The translations under genes and the position numbers were made by a program. Below are positions 1 to 7,054 of a stretch of 8,549 bases of DNA, piece after piece. The notes under the pieces are model-generated. The model saw nothing but the letters and a program-made list of their open reading frames with translations, had not been told where the DNA came from and ran no database searches. The DNA comes from Deltaproteobacteria bacterium (lineage in GTDB: Bacteria; Desulfobacterota; Desulfobacteria; Desulfobacterales; UBA11574): positions 1 through 8,549 of the forward strand of contig JAFDCA010000481.1 of the NCBI GenBank assembly GCA_019313025.1, given 5' to 3'. The stretch's first letter is position 1. Every line of letters starts with the position of its first letter.

Positions 1-102
1 AAAATGGTAAAATCCATGGCCAAAAATCCAATTGTTTTTGCCCTTTCAAACCCCTCCACATTTATTCAAAGTGTTGACTCCGCGAGTCAGAGGGTGCCTT
101 GA
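1..102 (+). pseudogene. C-terminally truncated malic enzyme fragment (open at left edge)
   Basis: The frame is open from base 1 and reads KMVKSMAKNPIVFALSNP, then STFIQSVDSASQRVP and a TGA stop at 100-102. The first 18 residues match the conserved NAD-domain strand of malic enzymes (malate to pyruvate plus CO2, NAD(P)-dependent), where 'PIVFALANP' or 'PIIFALSNP' is typical. In the family this motif is followed by well over 100 further residues, including 'PE' and 'VATGRS' or 'VATGSP' segments. None of these appears here in any frame, and similarity ends near base 54. I therefore read it as a gene cut by a deletion, insertion or rearrangement. Only 33 codons are visible, so the state of the upstream part is unknown. 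A short chance match remains possible. Confidence 0.55.
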
Positions 103-390
103 TACAAAAGACGCTTTCAATTAGGCATTGACAGGATCCGCAGTGGCTCTTCGTTATTCTTTCAGCCGAATACCCCTTATATATAACAGGGTTTTTATAT
201 AAAATTCTATTTGCCGATATTATTGAAATGTATATGCCAATCTACCGTTGAACTTCAGCGCTGAGCCCCATTGAATTCGCTTGTTTAATCCATGTGGGGG
301 TTCAACGGGGCAAGCACTGAACCCTGCCGCCTGTCGAAGCCAACGTAAAATTCCGTCTCGACGGGACAATGGTCATCTTTAATATTCATC
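103..390. other. Intergenic leader of the K+ channel gene
   Basis: No credible gene is seen in these 288 bases. They hold small dyads: TGACTC/GAGTCA at 75-80/84-89 (just inside the fragment to the left), the perfect 10-base palindrome TCAGCGCTGA at 255-264, and GGGTTCA/TGAACCC at 298-304/318-324 with a 13-base loop. A perfect TTGACA lies at 128-133, but no convincing -10 box follows at 16-18 bases. An AT-rich tract at 178-215 could hold a promoter, but I cannot fix one. Confidence 0.5.
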
Positions 391-1389
391 ATGGATCGAA
401 CAAAACAATTCACCCTACATTTTATTTTATTTGTGTGTCTGCTTGTCTTTGGTGCTGCCGGGTATATGGTGATCGAAGGATGGCCGTTAATGGACGCGTT
501 GTACATGACGGTCATTACCCTCGCCACAGTTGGTTACGGAGAAGTGCATGAGATAAGCTCGGAAGGTCGATTGTTTACGGTCTTCCTCATTTTTTTGGGG
601 GTGGGGTTTTTCCTTTATGTTGTTGGAAACGTGATACAGTTTTTAGTGGAAGGACGTATCAGACATGTTCTGGGGAGGCGAATTTTGGATAAACAAATCA
701 GCAAGCTGAAAAACCATTTTATTGTTTGTGGGTATGGAAGGATGGGTCAAGCTTTGTGCGGCTATCTTATCCAAAGGTATTTAGATGTTGTCGTCATCGA
801 GCAAAACCCGGACCGAGTTCCCGTTATGGATAAAGACGGCATTCTGTATGTTTTAGGGGGTGCCACCGATGAGGCCACTTTAATGAAAGCGGGTATTAAA
901 AGGGCCAGAGGGATCATATCTGTTCTGGGTTCCGATGCAGATAACGTTTTTCTGGTTCTGATTGCAAAGAGGCTCAATCCGGATATTTTTGTCGTAGCAA
1001 GGGCAAACCAGAATGAATCCGAAAAAACACTCTACGATGCCGGCACTGACAAGGTCGTATCTCCTTTTGCTTTAGGTGCCAGAAGAATGGCCCATGCAAT
1101 CCTCCGTCCAACTGTCATTCATTTTTTGGAACTCGCTTTTGTTGACGATAATACCGATATTCATGTAGAAGAGATTCCTGTGAGCGCTTCTTCCAAACTT
1201 GTCGATGTTTCTTTACAAGATTCGGGACTCCGTCAGGATTTTGACCTGATCATCATTTCCATTAAAAAGGCAGACGGCACGATGTGCTTTAACCCCAGAG
1301 CGTTGCACCAATTCGAGGCCGGAGACACTATTGTTGCCGTGGGGAACAGTAAAGGTCTTATGCAGGCGGCAAAAATCTTAAATCCCTAA
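391..1389 (+). CDS. Two-TM potassium channel with cytoplasmic RCK (TrkA-N/TrkA-C) domain
   Basis: This is a 332-residue inner-membrane K+ channel subunit of the MthK/Kch type, expected to be tetrameric. Transmembrane helix 1 is about residues 8-27. A pore helix at 33-45 leads into the K+ selectivity filter TVGYGE at 46-51. Transmembrane helix 2 is about 61-86. From residue 109 an RCK_N (TrkA-N) Rossmann domain begins with FIVCGYGRMG, whose glycines form the nucleotide-binding loop. Residues ~250-332 form an RCK_C (TrkA-C) ligand-binding lobe. Length and order match complete family members. The ATG at 391 has no clear Shine-Dalgarno sequence, but helix 1 starts right after it and no better in-frame ATG lies close upstream. 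The gene is monocistronic here and converges on the oxidoreductase gene 95 bases away. Gating ligand is not shown: Ca2+, nucleotides and c-di-AMP are all known for RCK domains. Confidence 0.93.
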   Translation: MDRTKQFTLHFILFVCLLVFGAAGYMVIEGWPLMDALYMTVITLATVGYGEVHEISSEGRLFTVFLIFLGVGFFLYVVGNVIQFLVEGRIRHVLGRRILDKQISKLKNHFIVCGYGRMGQALCGYLIQRYLDVVVIEQNPDRVPVMDKDGILYVLGGATDEATLMKAGIKRARGIISVLGSDADNVFLVLIAKRLNPDIFVVARANQNESEKTLYDAGTDKVVSPFALGARRMAHAILRPTVIHFLELAFVDDNTDIHVEEIPVSASSKLVDVSLQDSGLRQDFDLIIISIKKADGTMCFNPRALHQFEAGDTIVAVGNSKGLMQAAKILNP

Positions 1390-1484
1390 AACATCGTCCA
1401 TGAAGTGACTAAGAAAATAAGCTTTTCAGACGCAAATATTTTAATTGACGCCGGTAAGGCATCTCGTAATCGGTTCGATGGGGA

Positions 1485-3416
1485 TTACGTTGCGATCATG
1501 TCGATCTGTTTGAGATCCTGTATCAGGTCGGACAGCCCGAGGTGTTCAAGGGTATTGGCCTTTTGTAGCCCTGATTCACCGTCCCATCCCCTGAGCTCAT
1601 AAAATTCTTTCCGCATTACTTCAAATACATCCCGGTCCAAAGTTTGACCTTTTCGGCTGATGATGTCCTGTCCCGGTCCGGGGACGATGGCATCCGGGTT
1701 CATGAACACGGTTTCAACGGGATCCGTAAAATTGAATTCTGCCAGAACGTCATCTGTTTTCGGGCGCCGCCCCTCTCGCAACAGAACGGCCCGTTGTAGA
1801 TTAAATAGTCGTTCGCCATATTGATTTAGACCGGTATCATCTGTTTCAAGGCCGGTCACTGCTGAAAATATTCGACTTTCCAAACTCGGATCACCCACGT
1901 GATTTTGCGTATGCCAAGAAACCATTATGGGCCAGCTGGAATCACACAACAGGAGGCTGTCCTTCACGTAGGTTCGATCGATGATTTTAGTTGCCGCCAT
2001 TGCCTTTCCTACATGGGTGTTTAGATCCCACGCTTTCTCATGTCCCCAGAATTGAGTGGCCGCGGTTTGAAATACCTCTGATGTTACCGGTGAGGATTCA
2101 GGGTTGGCCTGATTCATGACCCAGAGTCCGGTGAGCCAGCTTGTTTCATGAAGCATGGCGATCGGTTGTCTCGGTTCCAGAGCGTATAACAGTCCGTTCA
2201 TCAGATATTCGCGTCCGGAATAAGTGGCGCCGTCTCCAACACCGGATACTTCATTTGCAAAAAGGGCTGTGGCTTCTCGGCCAAGCTTTTCGCCGGCTCG
2301 AAGTAGTCCTTCGGCAAGAATATCGCCAAATCCCTTTCTATGCGCGATCATATTGGCAAGATTTTCAAAAAATTCATGGGTACCCAGTGTTGCAATATCA
2401 AGACCGGTCTGTTTATCAGAAAGATATCCTGACTGGTAGCAGTTATCCAACCAGTGAATGATATTGTTCATTTCCATGGTGCAGATGGAAAGATCATTAC
2501 AGATGCCGGTCGCATGAACAGCTGTTTCCGCAAACTCTTCCGGTCTTCTCATCACCCATGGAAAGTAAACAAACATGGATTGACATTTCCGGACAACATC
2601 CTTGCCGGATGCTGTCCGAAAAGAATTTCTATATTTACAATCGAGTCCGCATTGATAACAGGACGCCTTTCCCGTTCGACGGACTTGTTCTTCGGGAAAA
2701 GGAACTTGGAGCGGGTCACGTTTATTCAAATGGATGGTCAATTGATTGAGTTCTTTTAATTTCTTAGGATTTGACACCAAAGGACTTCCCGAACCCAATA
2801 CCGCGATGGCTTTAAGATTTTTCGATCCCATCACCGCGCCAAAACCCCCGGTGGCACTCCCTTCATTGTCAGTCATCAGATTGGCACTGCGGCACATGTT
2901 TTCACCTGCCACACCGGTGGTTACAAATCGAACATTCTTGCCATGGATGTCTTTTAATATTTTTCTGACGTCATAAACACCCTTTCCCCATAGCAAAGAC
3001 GCATCTAAAATTTTGGTTTTACCGTCATTGATCCAAACATAAACCGGTTTTTTAGATCGTCCGAAAATAACAATACCGTCGTAACCGGCTCTTTTTAAGT
3101 ACGGGCCGAAGAATCCGCCAAGGTTACCGTAGCAGAATCCTTCCGGTATTCGCATGGGGGACTTCCCCACGACTTCAAACCTGGAAGCCCCCTGAACTCC
3201 GGTACCCACCAACGGGCCCGTCATGAGAATCAGGCGATTATCTGGGTCAAAAGCACCCACATCTGGTCTTACTTCTTCCCAGTAGATCCGTGTAGCGATG
3301 CCACGCCCTCCAAGAAAACGATCTGCATATTTCATGGTAGCACGTTCAGTGATCCGCGAATTAGACAGGTCTACGACGAGAATTTTTCCACACCAACCAT
3401 AAATATCAGCTGCCAT
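1485..3416 (-). CDS. Aldehyde:ferredoxin oxidoreductase family tungstoenzyme
   Basis: This 643-residue cytoplasmic enzyme belongs to the AOR family, which interconverts aldehydes and carboxylic acids with ferredoxin, using a tungsten bis-pyranopterin and a [4Fe-4S] cluster. The AFOR N domain spans about residues 5-205, with FLGGRGIATRIYWEEV at 34-49 and GPLVGTGVQGASRFEVVGKSP at 67-87. The helical C domain covers about 215-620. Cluster ligands are visible as C253-x2-C256-x3-C260, with the fourth probably C491 in DSLLLC. That motif corresponds to the family's DxxGLC, with Leu replacing Gly. NDLSICT at 307-313 matches the other pterin motif (NDLGLDT), also altered. The C-terminal 'YELRGWD...TLEHLGL' is typical of the family. 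AAGGAGA stands four bases before the ATG. No ferredoxin or cofactor gene adjoins it, and the upstream cyclase gene is 147 bases away. The substrate cannot be read: the family also includes BamB of benzoyl-CoA reductase, and I see no decisive sign of that role. Confidence 0.93.
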   Translation of the reverse strand: MAADIYGWCGKILVVDLSNSRITERATMKYADRFLGGRGIATRIYWEEVRPDVGAFDPDNRLILMTGPLVGTGVQGASRFEVVGKSPMRIPEGFCYGNLGGFFGPYLKRAGYDGIVIFGRSKKPVYVWINDGKTKILDASLLWGKGVYDVRKILKDIHGKNVRFVTTGVAGENMCRSANLMTDNEGSATGGFGAVMGSKNLKAIAVLGSGSPLVSNPKKLKELNQLTIHLNKRDPLQVPFPEEQVRRTGKASCYQCGLDCKYRNSFRTASGKDVVRKCQSMFVYFPWVMRRPEEFAETAVHATGICNDLSICTMEMNNIIHWLDNCYQSGYLSDKQTGLDIATLGTHEFFENLANMIAHRKGFGDILAEGLLRAGEKLGREATALFANEVSGVGDGATYSGREYLMNGLLYALEPRQPIAMLHETSWLTGLWVMNQANPESSPVTSEVFQTAATQFWGHEKAWDLNTHVGKAMAATKIIDRTYVKDSLLLCDSSWPIMVSWHTQNHVGDPSLESRIFSAVTGLETDDTGLNQYGERLFNLQRAVLLREGRRPKTDDVLAEFNFTDPVETVFMNPDAIVPGPGQDIISRKGQTLDRDVFEVMRKEFYELRGWDGESGLQKANTLEHLGLSDLIQDLKQIDMIAT

Positions 3417-3551
3417 TTTTTCTCCTTAACGTAGGATAGGATCAAATTTAGGGAACATTTAGGATTAAGGGCCTTATATATGGTATAGAATTATTTATAA
3501 CATGGCCGTATAACTTGAAATTGGGGGTTCTAAATAAATTGGTATCGTCAC

Positions 3552-3563
3552 GCCTTTAAAGGC
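3552..3563. repeat. 12-base perfect palindrome after the cyclase stop codon
   Basis: GCCTTTAAAGGC directly abuts the stop codon of the diadenylate cyclase gene (TAA at 3566-3564 on the minus strand). It could form a short hairpin or a dimeric protein site ahead of the oxidoreductase gene. No U-tract follows on the minus strand, so I do not call it a terminator. Confidence 0.35.
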
Positions 3564-4487
3564 TTACACTTCAGTGGTGATTGGAGCATAAGGTACCTCG
3601 GGGTCGATGTGCAGCACCATCGCTCCGCCCGAGAATGCTCGGACATTGCCGTCGGTTGCTGAGACCACAACCGCTGTCGAGGTGGTTCGCTTTGTAACGG
3701 CGGCGGCGGCAACATGTCGTGCTCCGAGGCCGGCCGGCAATACTATTTTGATTTTGGGTGAGGTCAAAAAGGTTCCTGCTGTTTGAATGAGACCGTCGCC
3801 GCGGATAACAAAGGCCCCGTCGAGCTTGGCCAATTCGACGATGGCATCGTGGATATCGGGATTTGTAAGCCTCCGACTGGCTTCGTCGTGACCTTGAAAG
3901 GGATTTAGGATAAGCTGTTTGGAATCCTTAAGGACCCTGACGGAATCGCCAAGCATAAATATGGCCCCAAGGCGCTTTCCGCGGCGGGTCGCCCGACCGA
4001 TTTTACAGGCAATTGCAATGGCAATTTCTAGGACTTTGGGCTGGATGGCGTCCGTGAGTTTGAGAAAATCGGAGATTGAGAGTTTTTCGACGGAGTGTTC
4101 CACGTCTGTCAAGACGACAAGGTCTCCCTCCTCTTGATAAACGTCCCGCCCCAATGCACAGACGATAAGGTCCCCCACCGAAACCGTTGAGGATTTGAGG
4201 GCTACGGAAACAACGTGGCGAACTTGACTGTACTTGTCGATGGCACGAAGGGGCAAAAGTATTGATTCCAGGCCCGCTTGTGTCAGGACATTGTATGTGT
4301 CTCTTTTCGTTGTGGCGGCAATAACGCGAGTCTGGCCTGACATACCGTGAAGCAGTTGAGCAAACACTCCGGTTTCGGTGGCACATATAATGGCATCAGC
4401 CTGAGCCACATTGGCCACGCTGGCAATCATCCGGGCCAGATCCTCGTCAGAACGAGCGGTCTTTTTAAGGTTGTTAGATCCACCCAT
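3564..4487 (-). CDS. DacZ-like diadenylate cyclase (DAC/DisA_N domain) with pyruvate-kinase-like N-terminal domain
   Basis: This 307-residue soluble protein is predicted to make c-di-AMP from two ATP. Residues ~15-130 resemble the pyruvate kinase C-terminal (alpha/beta) fold: IICATETGVFAQLL, then RVIAATTKRDTYNVL and GDLIVCALGRD. This is the N-terminal arrangement of archaeal DacZ. Residues ~150-295 are the DAC domain, with NPFQGH at 195-200, the catalytic DGA motif at 223-225 (LDGAFVIRGDGLI), and GLGARHVAAAAVTKRT at 253-268. That last segment aligns with the nucleotide-binding RHR motif, but the final Arg is Val. DisA's helix-hairpin-helix and DNA-binding C-terminal parts are absent, so this is not DisA itself. 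The ATG at 4487 has only a weak GGGA-type ribosome site about 11 bases upstream. A TTGATA-17-TATGTT promoter candidate lies upstream. The altered RHR could be a clade trait or could reduce activity. Confidence 0.85.
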   Translation of the reverse strand: MGGSNNLKKTARSDEDLARMIASVANVAQADAIICATETGVFAQLLHGMSGQTRVIAATTKRDTYNVLTQAGLESILLPLRAIDKYSQVRHVVSVALKSSTVSVGDLIVCALGRDVYQEEGDLVVLTDVEHSVEKLSISDFLKLTDAIQPKVLEIAIAIACKIGRATRRGKRLGAIFMLGDSVRVLKDSKQLILNPFQGHDEASRRLTNPDIHDAIVELAKLDGAFVIRGDGLIQTAGTFLTSPKIKIVLPAGLGARHVAAAAVTKRTTSTAVVVSATDGNVRAFSGGAMVLHIDPEVPYAPITTEV

Positions 4488-4507
4488 TTTCTATTGCATC
4501 CCTATTT

Positions 4508-4520
4508 GTTATTAAATAAC
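4508..4520. promoter_or_regulatory. Palindrome between cyclase promoter and start codon (possible operator)
   Basis: GTTATTAAATAAC is a perfect 13-base dyad centred on A4514. It sits just downstream of the predicted -10 box and upstream of the cyclase start, the usual place for a repressor site near +1. It is AT-rich, so a chance dyad is possible. No regulator gene is in the window. Confidence 0.3.
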
Positions 4521-4522
4521 GT

Positions 4523-4551
4523 AACATATCAGAAACAATCTAAATTATCAA
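4523..4551 (-). promoter_or_regulatory. Candidate sigma-70 promoter of the diadenylate cyclase gene
   Basis: Read on the minus strand, TTGATA (4551-4546) is followed by a 17-base spacer and TATGTT (4528-4523). These match the -35 and -10 consensus at 5 of 6 and 4 of 6 positions with ideal spacing. Transcription would begin near 4516, giving a short leader of about 28 bases before the ATG at 4487. This suggests the cyclase gene has its own start, separate from the carboxyltransferase pair upstream. Confidence 0.45.
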
Positions 4552-4729
4552 CATTAAAATCCTATTTTGAACCGCGAAAAAGGGATATATTAAGGCGTTA
4601 TTAGCACTGTTCAAACGCTATCTATTTCACAGATCCATCCATCCGGCTTTTCAAGGTTATGTTTTAATACTTATGAATTGCCGAAGTCCACAATGCATGC
4701 AGTCTGCAAACAAAACTACATGAATCGAA

Positions 4730-6463
4730 TTATCCCTTAATAACTCGGGGAAGGATCATATGGTGCTGGGGGCAGATGGATTTTGGATTTTGATAGGCTG
4801 CCCCGGTAAAGGCCACAAGGTATTTTCTCAAATCACGCAGCGGCACAATTTCATCCACCAGACCGTTTTGTGCGCAGAACAGGGGTCTTGATTTTTCGTG
4901 ATAATCTTTGGCCAGTTGGTTCATTTTTTCGATGACCGGTTCCAAAGGCCTGCCGGCATCTTTTTCTTTAACCAGCCGTCGGGAATAGGTGGCCACCGCA
5001 GCGGTCTCCCCGTGCATAACATATATTTCGCTGGCGGCGGTTCCTATGGTAAAGGCATTGTGTCGATTGGCGGTGGGGCCACCCATGAGATAGTGCGCCG
5101 ACGCCGTTCCTTTCCTGAGAAGCACCAACACCATGGGAACGTCCGTCTGTTGAATCGAATAGACCAGTCCCTGGGCAAGACCCAATAGTTCTGCTTTTTC
5201 AGCCGCATCCCCCACATCCAGTCCTGAGCTGTCCTGAAACCAGACAATCGGAATCCGGTCCCTTCCGCAAAGGGTCACGAACTCGTTCATTTTTATCAGC
5301 CCCTGTCGGTAGAGTTTCCCGCCCAGGCCGGGGGTGTCGGCGTATTCCGGATAGTTCCTTCCAAGATATTCCTGCCTGTTTCCAATACAAGCCACCAGGA
5401 ACCCGTCGATTTTGCATAATCCCGCATACACTTCCGGACCATAATCGGGACGGAACTCCATATGCTCGCTGAAATCCACCAGTCTGGCCAACACTTCGTC
5501 AAAATCGTATACTCTTTTGGGATTTAGGGGAATCAAGCGATAAAGGTCGTCTATTGGGAATCGAGGTTCTTTCGGTTCAGCCACCCGAAAAAATTTGGGA
5601 GGATATGCCGGCATATCTTTCATATAATCTTTTAGCCCGTCCAGCACGCCGGTTTCATCTTCAAACACATATCTAAAAAAACCGGTTTCATCATAATGGA
5701 TATTGACCGATCCCGGTGGTTTGACCCGAAACTGTTTTGCTTTTTCGATAATTTCTTCTGCGGCTTTTAAGTTGAATTTTCCTTTGGGTGCCATGCCGCT
5801 GACAATGCCGACACCCCCCACGGCAATATTACAGTCTTTGTGGGCAAAGAGTATCGTGGGGCTGATGCTCTGATACCCGCCACCCGCCGGGTTTGTTCCG
5901 TATATACCGGCAAGCACCGGTAATCCCAGCTGCTCCAGCTCGGCATGCCTGAAAAAAGGGGTTCCGGCCCCCCGGCGATTGGCATAGAATTTTTCCTGTT
6001 CCGTGAGTTTGGCACCACTGCAATTCACCAGCCAGATCAACGGAACATTCAACCGTTTGGCCAAATCCGTCACCCGAAGAATATTTTCAGACTGCCCAGG
6101 CAGCCAGGCTCCGGCCATCACTTTATTGTCAAAACCGATAATGACTGCCCATTTGCCAGAAATCTTGCCGATGCCGTCGATGACGTTGGTGGTTCCTTCT
6201 TCATTGTTCATTGGATTGTAAAGGGTATGAAGCGGACACCAGGTGCCGGGATCCACGAGATATTCGAGACGCTGCCAAACGGTCATCTGACCCCTGGCAT
6301 TAATCTTTTCTTCAGGGAACCCGGCCAGTTTAACCCGATTCACTTTATCAGCAACATCTTCTTCGATGGTTTTGATGCTGTTTAGGTTTTCTTCCGTACT
6401 CTTTATTCGACCTTTTTTCAGGGAATGGCCGAATTCCATCATTTTTTCAAAATACGGTTTCAT
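4730..6463 (-). CDS. gcdA: Glutaconyl-CoA decarboxylase alpha subunit-like carboxyltransferase
   Basis: This 577-residue protein matches the GcdA family along its length (Acidaminococcus GcdA is about 587). It moves the carboxyl group of glutaconyl-CoA, or a similar acyl-CoA, to carrier-bound biotin. The N-terminal crotonase-like half contains GAWLPGQSENILR (118-130), NRRGAGTPFFRHAELEQLG (162-180) and GTNPAGGGYQSISPT (189-203). The C-terminal half contains GGKLYRQGLIKMNEFVTLC (381-399), QDSSGLDVGDAAEKAELLG (410-428), HYLMGGP (457-463) and FTIGTAASEI (471-480). The protein ends with a GcdA-like ICPQHHMILPR stretch. The ATG at 6463 lies three bases after the carrier gene's stop. A GAGGA ribosome site seven bases upstream (6475-6471) overlaps the end of that gene, so the two are probably translationally coupled. 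The substrate is inferred from similarity: other acyl-CoA carboxyltransferases share the fold, but the extended N-terminus and the C-terminus point to GcdA. Confidence 0.9.
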   Translation of the reverse strand: MKPYFEKMMEFGHSLKKGRIKSTEENLNSIKTIEEDVADKVNRVKLAGFPEEKINARGQMTVWQRLEYLVDPGTWCPLHTLYNPMNNEEGTTNVIDGIGKISGKWAVIIGFDNKVMAGAWLPGQSENILRVTDLAKRLNVPLIWLVNCSGAKLTEQEKFYANRRGAGTPFFRHAELEQLGLPVLAGIYGTNPAGGGYQSISPTILFAHKDCNIAVGGVGIVSGMAPKGKFNLKAAEEIIEKAKQFRVKPPGSVNIHYDETGFFRYVFEDETGVLDGLKDYMKDMPAYPPKFFRVAEPKEPRFPIDDLYRLIPLNPKRVYDFDEVLARLVDFSEHMEFRPDYGPEVYAGLCKIDGFLVACIGNRQEYLGRNYPEYADTPGLGGKLYRQGLIKMNEFVTLCGRDRIPIVWFQDSSGLDVGDAAEKAELLGLAQGLVYSIQQTDVPMVLVLLRKGTASAHYLMGGPTANRHNAFTIGTAASEIYVMHGETAAVATYSRRLVKEKDAGRPLEPVIEKMNQLAKDYHEKSRPLFCAQNGLVDEIVPLRDLRKYLVAFTGAAYQNPKSICPQHHMILPRVIKG

Positions 6464-6466
6464 GGT

Positions 6467-6700
6467 TTAATCCTCACTATGTTCTTCGTCAATAATGGCC
6501 AAAACTTCGTTTTCCACCACGTCATCCCCTTCTTTGACCCTGACGTCTCTGACGGTTCCATCACAGGGGGTAAATATGGGTGTTTCCATTTTCATGGCTT
6601 CGATGACCAGGATTTCTTCACCATCTTCGACCTGGTCTCCTGCTTTTATCTTGAGTTGAAAAACCTTACCGTCAAGTGGCGCAAGTATTTTCTGTGTCAT
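6467..6700 (-). CDS. Stand-alone biotin carboxyl carrier (biotinyl domain) protein
   Basis: A 77-residue protein made of almost nothing but a biotinyl/lipoyl-attachment beta-barrel. VIEAMKMET holds the biotinylated lysine (K37 from this start), with the usual GTVRDVRVKEGDDV repeat half after it. It should carry carboxybiotin for the carboxyltransferase encoded three bases downstream, the role of GcdC in glutaconyl-CoA decarboxylase. Unlike typical GcdC or oxaloacetate decarboxylase carriers, it has no Ala/Pro-rich linker. I chose the ATG at 6700 because GGAGGG (6711-6706) stands five bases upstream and translation then starts with MTQKILAPLDG, the normal domain start. An in-frame ATG at 6703 lies too close to that site. 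One at 6745 would add 15 residues unlike the family. Confidence 0.88.
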   Translation of the reverse strand: MTQKILAPLDGKVFQLKIKAGDQVEDGEEILVIEAMKMETPIFTPCDGTVRDVRVKEGDDVVENEVLAIIDEEHSED

Positions 6701-6705
6701 CATCG

Positions 6706-6711
6706 CCCTCC
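6706..6711 (-). promoter_or_regulatory. Shine-Dalgarno site fixing the carrier start
   Basis: GGAGGG on the minus strand lies five bases before the ATG at 6700 and only two before the ATG at 6703. It supports the shorter form over the start at 6745, which has only a GGGGT tract upstream. Confidence 0.6.
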
Positions 6712-6745
6712 GTAAAATATAGTCTTTCTCAAAATAACGATCCAT

Positions 6746-7020
6746 TTTAACCCCATGATAATTCCGTTTCCATCGGCAAGAACTCGTAAATAAGACCGCA
6801 TAAAAGCGAACAGGTTTAAAGGTTTAAAACTATACTGAGGGATCATGATAATTATGAATAATATTGATTACACCTATAGGCTGTTTGCTTTAACGCGCTC
6901 TAATTTGCTCAGGCAGCTTCCCAATGAAAACGGAATCGTCATGATGTTTCCTAAAATTACGACTGCAAGCAACTCAATGGATACATATTTTTAAAAACTG
7001 ATATAGAGTATGACAAATCA
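6746..7020. other. Intergenic region between carrier gene and TPR gene
   Basis: No supported gene. It contains a large spaced inverted repeat (6754-6780/6917-6943), a tandem GGTTTAAA pair near 6813-6827, and the 10-mer CATGATAATT directly repeated at 6754-6763 and 6844-6853. A 17-codon open frame from 6941 on the plus strand has no good ribosome site, so I do not call it. The promoter of the carrier/carboxyltransferase pair must lie here, but no pair of boxes stands out. Confidence 0.5.
6754..6943. repeat. 190-base inverted-repeat structure with 27-base imperfect arms
   Basis: The left arm at 6754-6780 and the reverse complement of 6917-6943 agree at 22 of 27 positions, sharing CATGA, ATTCCGTTT, CAT, GG and AAG blocks in register. 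The 136 bases between the arms are AT-rich and non-coding. The arms could be terminal repeats of a miniature inverted-repeat element or pair in RNA of the carrier transcript leader. I see no clear target-site duplication. Confidence 0.55.
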
Positions 7021-7053
7021 TAAAAAAGCAAAGATTCGCTGTCAAACAGAATC
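7021..7053 (-). terminator. Probable Rho-independent terminator of the TPR gene
   Basis: On the minus strand, one base after the TPR stop codon, GATTCTGT-TTG-ACAG-CG-AATC forms an eight-pair stem with a three-base loop and a two-base bulge (7053-7033). TTTGCTTTTTTA follows. The stem is only moderately stable, but position and T-tract fit an intrinsic terminator. Confidence 0.5.
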
Positions 7054-7054
7054 A

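Noticed and set aside
128..156. Perfect TTGACA box upstream of the K+ channel gene
   Set aside because: At spacings of 16-18 bases the downstream hexamers (TTCGTT, TCGTTA, CGTTAT) are poor -10 boxes, so no promoter is called.
250..390. Possible c-di-AMP (ydaO-type) riboswitch before the K+ channel gene
   Set aside because: Biologically tempting with a cyclase nearby, but the conserved ydaO sequence blocks cannot be recognised; only small unrelated dyads are present.
285..551. Small frames on both strands overlapping the start of the K+ channel gene
   Set aside because: They overlap the conserved channel coding region or its leader and have no recognisable protein features.
1465..1489. CGTAATC/GATTACG hairpin between the convergent K+ channel and oxidoreductase genes as a bidirectional terminator
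   Set aside because: It overlaps the oxidoreductase stop codon and has no T-tract on either strand.
2141..2976. Several plus-strand open frames inside the oxidoreductase gene
   Set aside because: They lie antisense to a clearly conserved protein and show no domain features of their own.
6467..6745. Longer 92-residue form of the biotin carrier
   Set aside because: The extra 15 residues do not resemble the domain family, and the strong GGAGGG site points to the ATG at 6700.
6941..6994. 17-codon plus-strand frame in the carrier/TPR gap
   Set aside because: Weak ribosome site, low-complexity AT-rich content, and its first codons lie at the edge of the inverted repeat.
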